Source: CAYVWB01 sp964455395 (GTDB taxonomy: Bacteria; Desulfobacterota; Desulfovibrionia; Desulfovibrionales; Desulfovibrionaceae). From it: a DNA stretch of 24,553 nt. Below the pieces are notes generated by a model. It was not told the DNA's origin and made no database searches. It saw only the letters and a program-made list of their open reading frames with translations. The stretch lies in contig CAYVWB010000066.1 in NCBI GenBank assembly GCA_964455395.1, positions 1 to 24,553 on the forward strand, read 5' to 3'. The translations under genes were made by a program, and so were the position numbers. Positions 1 to 7,376 of this stretch are shown here, one piece after another. Every line of letters starts with the position of its first letter. Position 1 is the stretch's first letter.

Positions 1-534
1 AGGCTTTGGTTCCCCTGGACGCAGGGGCTGCGTCCGGGAGGCGCAGGCATGCGGCGGGTCGGTCGTCATCGCCCCGACTGCGGAGCGACGATGTGGCGTG
101 CGGGCTGGACAATGCGCAAGGCATGGCGCCTCCTGCAGTCTTTTCCCTACACAAAACGAGGTGTTTTCACGATACGCCGGAGCGCGTCTTGGGTCAAGCT
201 GCTCTGCCGCTGCGCCCCTCAGTCAAAGGGAAGCGTGTGCATCAACACGGCGCTTGCGCCGTTGCGTGACAGCGTGTCGAGGCGCTGTCCGGGCTTGCTT
301 GAGAAACATTTCACAAGGCGATGGGTACAAATCATCTTTGTGAGGCTGTCGGAGCCGGGGGTCATGCGCCTTTCTTCACAAGCCGACATTTCCCTTTTTG
401 TGCGTGTGTGGCGCTGGTAGTCGTGCGGCATACAGCAGACTGACCCCGGCGCGCCGTGAATGGCTCGCGGCGCACGCTCCGGCGCATCCCAGCCGGGTCC
501 ACCCGTACGACACGCGGCGACAAAGGAGGAATTC
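1..534. other. Gene-poor upstream region
   Basis: No coding region is supported here. Open frames on both strands are Arg/Cys-rich, lack a convincing ribosome binding site and look like products of high GC. A hairpin lies at 17-35 (8 bp, 3-nt loop) and may end a gene outside the window, although no T-run follows. The middle part is less GC-rich and holds TCACAA at 311-316, TTGTGA at 338-343 and TCACAA at 376-381. A second hairpin (451-456 with 468-473) lies in the probable leader of the TauE gene. I found no convincing sigma70 or sigma54 promoter, although one must exist for the gene at 535. Confidence 0.6.
17..35. terminator. Hairpin at window edge, possible terminator
   Basis: Perfect 8-bp inverted repeat, GGACGCAG / CTGCGTCC, with a GGG loop. 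A G-U pair and two C-G pairs can extend it at the base. It may end a gene lying to the left, but there is no T-tract, so this is a weak call. Confidence 0.3.
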
Positions 535-1656
535 ATGCGCTTCAAACATCTGCTCGGCTGCCTGGCGGCGCTCGCAGTGCTGGCCATCGCGGTGGATCCG
601 GCGCTGGCCGACCGGCTCTCCACCGCCATTTCGGAGGCGGAAGCCGCCGGCAAGGTCTCCGGCGAGCCCGGGTACCTCGGCATTCCCGGCGCGCCCCAGT
701 TGAACATCATCGTGGGTCTCATCTGGGCCATCTGGGTGGGCTGGATCTTTTCCACGGTGGGCGCTTTCGGCGGCATCATGGCGGGCGTGGGCCACATCAC
801 CATCTATGGTCTGGGCGACTACGCCAAGAGCTTCGGCAAGGATCTCAAGCTGAACAAAGTGGTGACGGACTCCATTCGGGTCTCGAACCAGTGGCTGGTG
901 GGCTGTTCCGCAGCCATCGGCGTCTTCAACTATTATCGGATGGGTCGTCTGGTGGCGCCGCTGGGCGTGTCCCTGGCTGTGGGCTCCGTGGCCGGCTCCT
1001 GGCTTGTGCCCTGGATCACCGCGGGCAAGATCAACCTTTCCGAGTACTTGGGTTACTTCGGTCTCTTCGTGCTCTTCCTGGGCTGCTACCTTTTCTATGA
1101 GACCACCCCGGCTGGCCAGAACAAGAAGAAAGCCGCCAAGGCCGCGGCGAAGGCGTTCCAGGACTCCATCAAGTCCAACACAGCTTCCACGGACCAGGGC
1201 GTGAAGATGCAGAGCTTCACGCCGGGCAAGTGCATCTTCACGTTCTATGGGGTGGAATTCAGCTTCAACCCCTTCGTGCCGCTCATCGGCGGGTTCTTCA
1301 TCGCGGCGCTGGCGTCCTTCCTGGGCGTGGGCGGCGGGTTCCTGCTGGTGCCGTTCCTCACCTCCGTGGCCGGGCTGCCCATGTACCTGGTGGCGGGCAC
1401 CTCCGCGTTGGCGGTGCTGGTGGGCATGGCGAACTCCATCGCTTCCTACATGATGCTGAAAGGCACGCCCGTGGAGTGGGGTCTCATCGGCGCGGAGCTG
1501 ATAGGCATCGTCATCGGCTCCTTCATCGGCCCCCGCACGTCCAAGTACATCCCGGACATCTGGCTGAAGCGCATCTTCGTGGTGCTCGCCCTCTACGTGG
1601 GTCTGCGCTACGTCACCAAGGGCTTCCTGGGCTACTCCATCGTGCCCCCCTTCTAG
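535..1656 (+). CDS. TauE/SafE-family sulfite/sulfonate permease
   Basis: Integral membrane protein of 373 aa related to TauE/SafE transporters, a family linked to export or uptake of sulfite, sulfoacetate and other small anions. The start at 535 is chosen because AAGGAGG lies 5 nt upstream; an in-frame ATG at 460 has no such site. The N-terminus looks like a signal peptide ending near ALA-DR (residue 26). The first membrane half contains a Gly-rich VGAFGGIMAGVG segment. The second half contains the family-like GVGGGFLLVP element and the helices after it. A charged Lys/Ala-rich loop of about 50 residues (about 193-245) separates the halves, which makes the protein longer than the usual 250-270 aa. 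Substrate cannot be read from sequence; sulfite or a sulfonate is a family-based guess that fits a sulfate reducer. Confidence 0.85.
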   Translation: MRFKHLLGCLAALAVLAIAVDPALADRLSTAISEAEAAGKVSGEPGYLGIPGAPQLNIIVGLIWAIWVGWIFSTVGAFGGIMAGVGHITIYGLGDYAKSFGKDLKLNKVVTDSIRVSNQWLVGCSAAIGVFNYYRMGRLVAPLGVSLAVGSVAGSWLVPWITAGKINLSEYLGYFGLFVLFLGCYLFYETTPAGQNKKKAAKAAAKAFQDSIKSNTASTDQGVKMQSFTPGKCIFTFYGVEFSFNPFVPLIGGFFIAALASFLGVGGGFLLVPFLTSVAGLPMYLVAGTSALAVLVGMANSIASYMMLKGTPVEWGLIGAELIGIVIGSFIGPRTSKYIPDIWLKRIFVVLALYVGLRYVTKGFLGYSIVPPF

Positions 1657-1689
1657 GCCCTTCCGACTCCGGACGCATCCGCCACACGC

Positions 1690-1727
1690 AACCCCGGACC
1701 GTCAGCGCGCGCCGACGGTCCGGGGTT
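1690..1727 (+). terminator. 14-bp intergenic hairpin between the TauE gene and its neighbour
   Basis: Perfect 14-bp stem (1690-1703 with 1714-1727) and a 10-nt GC-rich loop. No T-run follows, so it may be an imperfect terminator, a processing/stability element protecting the 3' end of the TauE message, or an attenuator that lowers expression of the next gene. The next start codon is 28 nt downstream. Confidence 0.55.
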
Positions 1728-1755
1728 CACCTGCACAGCAAGGAGCCAGCGTTCC

Positions 1756-2418
1756 ATGCACGCCACCGACATCTACACCCTGCTCGACCCCGCGCTCATC
1801 TGGATGTTTCGTCTGCCGGGGGAGCCCGTCTTCGGTTTCTGGTTCGGCCTCATCTATGTGTCCGTGGTCGCCACGCTCGTGGGCGAAGCGGCCATGGCGC
1901 TGGCGTACCGCATCAACCGCCGCCACTTCCGTGCGCTCAAAGCGGAGATGGTCCGCAACCACAACCTCTCCATGGAGGCGTTGGCGTCGCAGGACAAGGC
2001 GAGCTACAAAGCTTGCAACTCGCTGGCCAACGAGGCCTTCGGCAAGAACTTCTTTTCCGGCCTGGCGCTCTTCGCGGCCTCGGTGTGGCCGGCTTTCCTC
2101 GTCCTGGGGTGGCTGGACTACCGCTTCGGCGAGGTCGTCTTCGCGTTCCCGTTCACCGAAGGCGTGGGCCCGAACTTCTTCTTCGCGCCCATGTACATCG
2201 CCATCCGCGTGGTGGTGGCGCGTTCGCGGCCACACCTCCCCGGGCTTGCGCGCGTACACCGCCTGTTGAAGGATGACGCCGGCAAAGGCGAGGAGCTCAA
2301 GACCTTTTTCGACATCATCGAGCCGCAGGACAACGCCTCGCGCGCCGACCGGGATGGCGCAGCCCGATCCTCAGGAGCCGCCGGCCGCCTCGACAGGACG
2401 GCGGTCGCCGCCGGCTGA
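1756..2418 (+). CDS. Small three-helix membrane protein, Oxa1/EMC3-like layout
   Basis: 220-aa protein of unknown function. AGGAG precedes the ATG by about 10 nt. By eye it has one helix near residues 27-50, a charged, partly helical cytosolic stretch (about 51-92, with KAEM, RNHNLSMEAL and ASQDKASYKACN), then two helices near 95-115 and 135-155, and a polar tail. One helix, a coiled-coil-like stretch and two more helices is the layout of the Oxa1-superfamily members DUF106, EMC3 and TMCO1; no diagnostic motif proves the link. It follows the TauE-like permease in the same direction with a strong hairpin between, so it may be an accessory membrane protein of that transporter. The last 30 residues are low-complexity (Ala/Arg/Asp) and may be poorly conserved. 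Confidence 0.75.
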   Translation: MHATDIYTLLDPALIWMFRLPGEPVFGFWFGLIYVSVVATLVGEAAMALAYRINRRHFRALKAEMVRNHNLSMEALASQDKASYKACNSLANEAFGKNFFSGLALFAASVWPAFLVLGWLDYRFGEVVFAFPFTEGVGPNFFFAPMYIAIRVVVARSRPHLPGLARVHRLLKDDAGKGEELKTFFDIIEPQDNASRADRDGAARSSGAAGRLDRTAVAAG

Positions 2419-2464
2419 TTGCGTCGGGCGACCCGCGCGTCATGAATCGAAAACGCCCAAGATG

Positions 2465-2501
2465 AAAGGGACGGCTCGCCTTGACGGCGGGGCGTCCCTT
2501 T
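2465..2501 (+). terminator. Intrinsic terminator
   Basis: AAAGGGACG (2465-2473) pairs perfectly with CGTCCCTTT (2493-2501), and a small inner hairpin (2477-2480 with 2486-2489) fills the loop. The symmetric A- and T-ended arms suit termination on either strand. It lies 47 nt after the stop of the gene ending at 2418 and also downstream of the minus-strand gene that ends at 2669. Confidence 0.75.
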
Positions 2502-2668
2502 GCATTTCCGGTCCGCTCCCGGGGTGTGTCTGCGCCCTGCGGCGGCGCCCTTCGCGCCGGACAGACCGCCCCACGCGTTGCCCCGGGGCCGCCCGGGTTG
2601 TGTGGGACAAGGGATATAGGGGAGGACAGGGGGCCGGCTTCGCTCCGGGTCGTGGGCAAGCCGGATGC

Positions 2669-3193
2669 TTACACGGGGACGCCGCGGGCGGCCAACGCAT
2701 CCTTCAAAGCTTGCTGCCGGGTGGTGGCGAGGAAGACGAACCCCTCCGCCGTGCGCAAGGCGAGCGCGTTGCGCCGACAAGCCGCCACCAGGGCCTCCTT
2801 GCCGGAGGCCATGGTGAACACGCCCAACCGGTAGGCCCCGAACTTCATGCCCTTCTTGACGCCGACAAGCGCGAGCTGCGGATCCGCGGGCTCGCGGAGG
2901 TCCACGTCGAAAGCGCGCTCCACCGCAGCGTAGGGGATCTCCACCGCAGCGAACCCGGCGGCCGTCACTTGCATGGCCTCCGCAGCCAGCACCACCGTGG
3001 CGCGCGCCGGCGTCAGGAACAAGGTGTACCAATACAGGATGCCGAGGGGGACCATCACCACCAGCAAGCAGATGCCGGACCACGTGTAGCCCACCTTGAA
3101 CGACCAAGCGGTGAGCCCCGCCGTGATGGCGGCGCCCAACAGATACAGAAAGTGCCACTTGCGGGACATGGGTACGGGAAAGATTGCTTCCAC
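2669..3193 (-). CDS. Membrane-anchored protein with bacterial PH-like domain
   Basis: 174-aa protein when started at the GTG at 3193, which has AGGAGG 9 nt upstream. The frame opens at a TTG at 3211 that overlaps that site, and a later ATG lies at 3169 with no good site. Two hydrophobic helices (about 15-32 and 38-60) form an N-terminal hairpin. They are followed by a soluble region in which a pattern like YTLFLTP, VTAAGF, IPYAAVERAF, LGVFTMASG and GFVFLATTRQQALKDAL resembles the small bacterial PH domains (PF10882-like) found on membrane hairpins. Ligand and role are unknown. It is divergent from the PhnD-like gene and stands alone. Confidence 0.7.
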   Translation of the reverse strand: MEAIFPVPMSRKWHFLYLLGAAITAGLTAWSFKVGYTWSGICLLVVMVPLGILYWYTLFLTPARATVVLAAEAMQVTAAGFAAVEIPYAAVERAFDVDLREPADPQLALVGVKKGMKFGAYRLGVFTMASGKEALVAACRRNALALRTAEGFVFLATTRQQALKDALAARGVPV

Positions 3194-3350
3194 AGCGAAA
3201 CGCCTCCTCAATTCGCGCGAGGGTGTTCGGCGTCCATGGCGAAACGAGAGCAGGACGCCGCGTGGCGGATTCCACTAGCACGGATCGGCGCGGAGGCAAA
3301 CCATCTTCCGGATTGCATACCATGACGGGTTGTTATGGGGCAGCCCCCAC

Positions 3351-3377
3351 CCCTGAACGCTGGCGCTGCCGTCAGGG
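3351..3377. repeat. Inverted repeat in the divergent intergenic region
   Basis: CCCTGA at 3351-3356 and TCAGGG at 3372-3377, separated by 15 nt, lie 22 nt before the start of the PhnD-like gene. It could be an operator or leader hairpin. An overlapping GGCAGC/GCTGCC pairing would compete with it. Function is not shown by the sequence. Confidence 0.3.
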
Positions 3378-3398
3378 ACGTGGTACGTACGAACGCAA

Positions 3399-4469
3399 AT
3401 GGCTCCTCCCTTCCCCACCAGCATCCACCCACGAAGCGCCCCCCCCATGGCGTTCGCTGTCGTGCTGCTCCTGATGCTGACGCTGCTCGCCGGGTGTGAC
3501 GCTCTCTTCGGCGAGCGCGACGACGTCGCCGTACAGCAAGTGGATCTGGACACGCGCGAAGTCCTCACCCTGGAGGCACCGGAAGACGTCATCACCTACG
3601 CTTACCTGCCGCAGTATTCGCACACCACATCCTACACCCGCCACCGTCTGCTGCTGGACTATCTGCGCCGGGAGACGGGCTTGCCCCTGCAGCAGGTTTT
3701 CCCCGAAACTTTCGACGAGCACATCATGATGGCGCGCCATGGCGCCATCGACATCTCCTTCTCCAACCCCGTGGTCTACGTGCGGATGACGGCGCATGGC
3801 GCCCAAGCCTTCGCCCGCGTGGTGGAGCCCTCCGGCCGGCCCTCCTTCCGCGGACAGATCATCGCCCGAGCGGACAACGACGCCATCACCACGGTGGCGA
3901 GCTGCCGCGGCGCGCGATGGATCGCCGTGGACCCCGCCTCCGCTGGGGGCTTCCTCTTCCCCCTCGGCCTCTTCCAGGCCAACGGCCTGTCCCTGGAGGA
4001 CTTCGCGGATGTCGACTTCGCCCCCGGCCCCGGCGGCAAGCAGGAGAAAGTCATCCTCGCCGTACACTCCGGCGCCTACGACATCGGCTCCATCCGGGAA
4101 GGCGCCTTGGACGTCATCGCAGACACGATCCCCCCCGGCGACATCCGCGTGGTGGCGCAGACGCCCTTCTACCCCGGCTGGGTCTACGCCGCGCGGCAGG
4201 GGCTGCCCGCCGCCGTGCGGGAAGCCGTGGCTGCAGCCCTGCTCGCTTTGGATCCCGACAATCCCCACGACGCCCTCATTCTGGAGACGGCCGGATTCCA
4301 GAACATCATCCCCGCTGACGACGCCGACTACGCCGACGTGCGCCGGCTGATGGAAAACCTGGGCATGCTGACGCCATACGGCGGGAGCCTGCCCCCCCAC
4401 CCACGCAGTGCGCCCCCGGCGGAACACGCTGGCGACGCCGACAGAGTCCCCACGGGGGGCGCGCCATGA
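3399..4469 (+). CDS. PhnD-like periplasmic substrate-binding lipoprotein
   Basis: 356-aa lipoprotein resembling the phosphate/phosphite/phosphonate (PhnD/SsuA/transferrin-like) substrate-binding family. The hydrophobic segment ends in a lipobox, LLAGC, with Cys33 as the lipidated residue. If translation starts at the internal ATG at 3447 this is Cys17; neither start has a clear ribosome binding site. Family-like stretches are YLPQYSHTTSYTRHR, the AIDISFSNPVVYVRM segment, the DPASAGGFLFPLG turn and the YDIGSIREGALDVI strand. No ABC permease or ATPase is adjacent. Its stop overlaps the next start in an ATGA, so it is co-translated with the sensor kinase. It is therefore more likely a ligand-sensing partner of the kinase than a transporter subunit. 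The last 25 residues are Pro-rich and disordered. Confidence 0.8.
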   Translation: MAPPFPTSIHPRSAPPMAFAVVLLLMLTLLAGCDALFGERDDVAVQQVDLDTREVLTLEAPEDVITYAYLPQYSHTTSYTRHRLLLDYLRRETGLPLQQVFPETFDEHIMMARHGAIDISFSNPVVYVRMTAHGAQAFARVVEPSGRPSFRGQIIARADNDAITTVASCRGARWIAVDPASAGGFLFPLGLFQANGLSLEDFADVDFAPGPGGKQEKVILAVHSGAYDIGSIREGALDVIADTIPPGDIRVVAQTPFYPGWVYAARQGLPAAVREAVAAALLALDPDNPHDALILETAGFQNIIPADDADYADVRRLMENLGMLTPYGGSLPPHPRSAPPAEHAGDADRVPTGGAP

Positions 4470-6943
4470 GCGGATTCCGACGCCATGAACAGTCGCCTTC
4501 CTGGCTTGTCGGTCGGCTGTCGTGGGCGTCCGGTCAGCTCACCGGACGATTTCCTCGCGTGCAGTCGTGGGCTGCACGCGCTGTCCGCTGGGTGGAGCGC
4601 CGTACAGGCCACATGCGTTTCCGCAGCAAGATAGCCCTGGGCATCAGCTGCATCGTGGTGGCCATGGCCGTGGTCTTCTTTCTGACCTTGGCGGATATGG
4701 CCACCAACGCCGTGCTCATCGAGGGCCGCAAGCGCGGGCGCACCATGGCGGAGAACCTCGCCGTGCGCTCGGCCGAGCCGTTGCTCGCCCAGGATCTGCT
4801 CCGGCTCAAGAACCTGGTGACCGAGCTGAAGACCGTCTCTCCGGACATCGAATACGCGTTCCTGCTGGACGTGCGGGGCCGCGTGCTGGCGCACACCTTC
4901 CAAGGCGGCTTCCCGGTGGCGCTGCTGGAGGTGACCCCCCCGACGCCCACGCAGAAATACGTCGTGCTGGAAACGCAGCGCGGCTTCATCTACGATTTCG
5001 CCTCCCCGGTCATCCTCGCCGGCGCAGAGCTGGGCGAGGTGCGCCTGGGCCTTTCCCGCGCACAGGTGCTGGAGCCCGTCTCCCAGCTCTCCTTCGCGGT
5101 CTTCGCCATCACCGTGGGGGCGCTGCTGGCGGCGCTCACGGCTGGGCTCGCCTTCGCGCACCGCGTCACACGCCGCATCAATCTGCTGAAGAATCACGCC
5201 GTGGAAGTGGTGAAGGGCAACTTGGACCTGCAGACCGCGCCGGGCCGCCGGCCCCACTGCTGGGAAACCATGCAATGCGGCCTGGAGAACTGCCCCGCCT
5301 ACGGCGACGAACGCCGCCGCTGCTGGCACATGGCAGGCGTCTTCCATCCGACGGAGGAATTCGAGGACGACCCCCTCCACATGCGCGCCGGCCTGCCCTG
5401 TCCCGTCTTGCACGGCGGGGCCGACGACGCCCCGGAGACGGCCTCGGTCTGCAGCCCCGTCTGCACGGAGGACTCCTGCGATTCCTGCCCTGTCTACCAG
5501 TCCATGGCGGGAGACGAGATCCAGGACCTCGCCGAGGCCTTCGACGTCATGGCGCTGACCCTCAAGACCCACATCATGGAGCTGCAGGAAGCCGAGCGCA
5601 GCCTGGTGCGTCAACAGCGGCTCATGCGCACCATCATGGACGTGACGCCGGATTTCGTGGGCCTCATGGATGAGAATCTCGTCTACCTGGCGGTGAACAA
5701 GGCGTTTGCGGAACACCTTGGCCGGCGCGTGGAGGACGTCATCGGCAAGCGGGACGCGGATCTCTTTCCTCCCAAGGAAGCCGCAGCCCGCGAACAGGCC
5801 AACCGCGCCGCACTGGAAGCCGGCGTGGTGCGCACGGCGGAAGTGGCCGCGCCCCACACCCCGCCAGGCGAGGCGTGGGGCGACGGGCTGGAGGTAGACG
5901 AAGCCGAAGGGGCTTCCGACCGCGCTCGGCCGGAAGATGCGGCAGTGCGCTGGCTCCACGTGGTGTGGACCCCCGTGCGGGACGCCGAGGGCCGGTGCTC
6001 CGGTCTGCTGCGCACGGACCGCGACGTCACCGAGCTGCGCAAGTATCAGGAACAGCTCCTCCATTCCCAGAAGATGGAGTCCGTGGGCAAGCTCGCCGGG
6101 GGGGTGGCCCACGAGATCAACACCCCCCTCGGCGTCATCCTGGGCTATGCGCAGCTGCTTCAGGACGATGTGGAACAGGACTCCCAGATCCTGAAGGATC
6201 TCAAGACCATCGAAAAGCAAGCCAAGGTCTGCCGCAAGATCGTGGCGGACCTCCTGGGCTTCTCCCGCCGCGGCGAGTCCGCCAAGCGGGAGATGTGTTT
6301 CAACAACTCCGTGATGGAAGTCGTCACTTTGGTGAACCACACCTTCAACATGGACCACGTGCGCATCATCACGGAGATGGATGACCGCATGCCCATCATT
6401 TTCGGCGACCCCGAGAAGCTCAAACAAGTCTGGATCAACCTGTTGAACAACGCCCGCGACGCCATCCGCGACGCCATCAAGGACGGCGAACGCACTGCAG
6501 GCGCCGTGGTGGTGAAGACCCGGCTCTCCACTCCGGAGTCGAAAGTCAGCGTCTTCGTGGCGGACACGGGACCCGGCGTGCCCCCCGAAACCCTGCCCAA
6601 ACTCTTCGACCCCTTCTTCTCCACCAAACCCGTGGGCAAAGGCACGGGCCTGGGCCTCTCCGTCTCCTTCGGCATCATCGAAGACCACGACGGCGACATC
6701 CAGGCGGAAAGCCCGCCGCCGCCGGCTTTCTACCGCAGCCTCTCCCCTCAGACGCGCGCGGCGCTCCACGAAGCCATGGGCGCCGAAGGGCCGGAAGCGC
6801 TGCATGGCGCGCTCTTCACCGTGGATCTGCCGCTGGACCACGAAGGGGATCTGGATTCCGCCCACGACAAGGATCTCTGCTCGAACGACGACCTCCCCGC
6901 AACCGAAGCCGCCATTCCCGCGCGCCTCGCCGGGGGGGCGTGA
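4466..6943 (+). CDS. Membrane sensor histidine kinase with HAMP, Cys-rich insert and PAS
   Basis: 825-aa sensor kinase. It has TM1 at about 54-76, an extracytoplasmic sensor domain to about 205, TM2 at about 208-231 and a HAMP-like segment. A stretch from Cys265 to Cys341 holds nine cysteines, with CWETMQC, NCPAYG and RCWHMAG; such CW-type clusters are seen in deltaproteobacterial sensors. A PAS domain (about 383-510) precedes the kinase core: H box AHEINTP with His549, N box NLLNNARDAI near 658, DTGPGVP near 700 and GKGTGLGLS near 726. All catalytic boxes are present, so it should be active. The start overlaps the PhnD-like stop; an alternative ATG at 4613, just before TM1, would remove a 49-residue cytosolic extension. 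The likely input is the PhnD-like protein, and the likely target is the receiver at 6963. The Cys cluster may bind metal or sense redox (inference). Confidence 0.9.
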   Translation: MSGFRRHEQSPSWLVGRLSWASGQLTGRFPRVQSWAARAVRWVERRTGHMRFRSKIALGISCIVVAMAVVFFLTLADMATNAVLIEGRKRGRTMAENLAVRSAEPLLAQDLLRLKNLVTELKTVSPDIEYAFLLDVRGRVLAHTFQGGFPVALLEVTPPTPTQKYVVLETQRGFIYDFASPVILAGAELGEVRLGLSRAQVLEPVSQLSFAVFAITVGALLAALTAGLAFAHRVTRRINLLKNHAVEVVKGNLDLQTAPGRRPHCWETMQCGLENCPAYGDERRRCWHMAGVFHPTEEFEDDPLHMRAGLPCPVLHGGADDAPETASVCSPVCTEDSCDSCPVYQSMAGDEIQDLAEAFDVMALTLKTHIMELQEAERSLVRQQRLMRTIMDVTPDFVGLMDENLVYLAVNKAFAEHLGRRVEDVIGKRDADLFPPKEAAAREQANRAALEAGVVRTAEVAAPHTPPGEAWGDGLEVDEAEGASDRARPEDAAVRWLHVVWTPVRDAEGRCSGLLRTDRDVTELRKYQEQLLHSQKMESVGKLAGGVAHEINTPLGVILGYAQLLQDDVEQDSQILKDLKTIEKQAKVCRKIVADLLGFSRRGESAKREMCFNNSVMEVVTLVNHTFNMDHVRIITEMDDRMPIIFGDPEKLKQVWINLLNNARDAIRDAIKDGERTAGAVVVKTRLSTPESKVSVFVADTGPGVPPETLPKLFDPFFSTKPVGKGTGLGLSVSFGIIEDHDGDIQAESPPPPAFYRSLSPQTRAALHEAMGAEGPEALHGALFTVDLPLDHEGDLDSAHDKDLCSNDDLPATEAAIPARLAGGA

Positions 6944-6962
6944 AACGCACAAAGGAGCCGCC

Positions 6963-7322
6963 ATGGCCTCGATCCTCATTCTGGACGACGTCTCCGACCA
7001 AGGCGTGCTGGTCAAGCGCATCCTCGAACGCAAGGGCCACGCCGTCACTGCTTTCACCGAGGAGGAGGACGCCATCGAACACGCCGCGGCACAGCCGCCG
7101 GACCTCGTCATCCTCGATATCAAACTCAAGAAGATGACCGGCGTTGAAGTGCTGGAGGAACTGAAGAAGCAGAATCCGACGCTCAAGGCCATCATGCTTA
7201 CGGGCTACCCCACGCTGGAGACGGCGCGGGAGTCCGTGCGGCTCGGCGCTGCGGACTACTGTGTGAAGCCCATCGACAAGGACGAACTCGAATCCAAGGT
7301 GGACGAGGTGCTGACGCGCTAG
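6963..7322 (+). CDS. Single-domain response regulator (CheY-like)
   Basis: 119-aa receiver with no output domain. Asp8-Asp9, phospho-acceptor Asp52, Thr80 and Lys102 are all in place. AAAGGAG lies 6 nt before the ATG, 19 nt after the kinase stop, so it is the probable partner of that kinase. Lacking an output domain, it must act through protein contacts or as a phosphate intermediate. Candidates are the PEP-synthase-like protein and the phosphatase encoded next, but this is inference from order alone. Confidence 0.92.
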   Translation: MASILILDDVSDQGVLVKRILERKGHAVTAFTEEEDAIEHAAAQPPDLVILDIKLKKMTGVEVLEELKKQNPTLKAIMLTGYPTLETARESVRLGAADYCVKPIDKDELESKVDEVLTR

Positions 7323-7376
7323 CCCCGGGCCCCTTCCCGGCGCGCGTCGTCCATGATCTCCATACGGGGAGTCAGC

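Noticed and set aside
49..420. Small plus-strand open frame in the first 500 bases
   Set aside because: No ribosome binding site, Arg-rich without pattern, and it overlaps other equally likely frames.
421..440. Possible sigma54 promoter before the TauE gene (TGGC...GTGC)
   Set aside because: The distance between the GG and GC elements is 13 nt instead of the required 10.
4328..7195. Long minus-strand open frame of 955 codons opposite the kinase
   Set aside because: It is antisense to a kinase with all catalytic boxes. Its composition (His/Gly/Val/Arg-rich, no motifs) is typical of the opposite strand of GC-rich genes.
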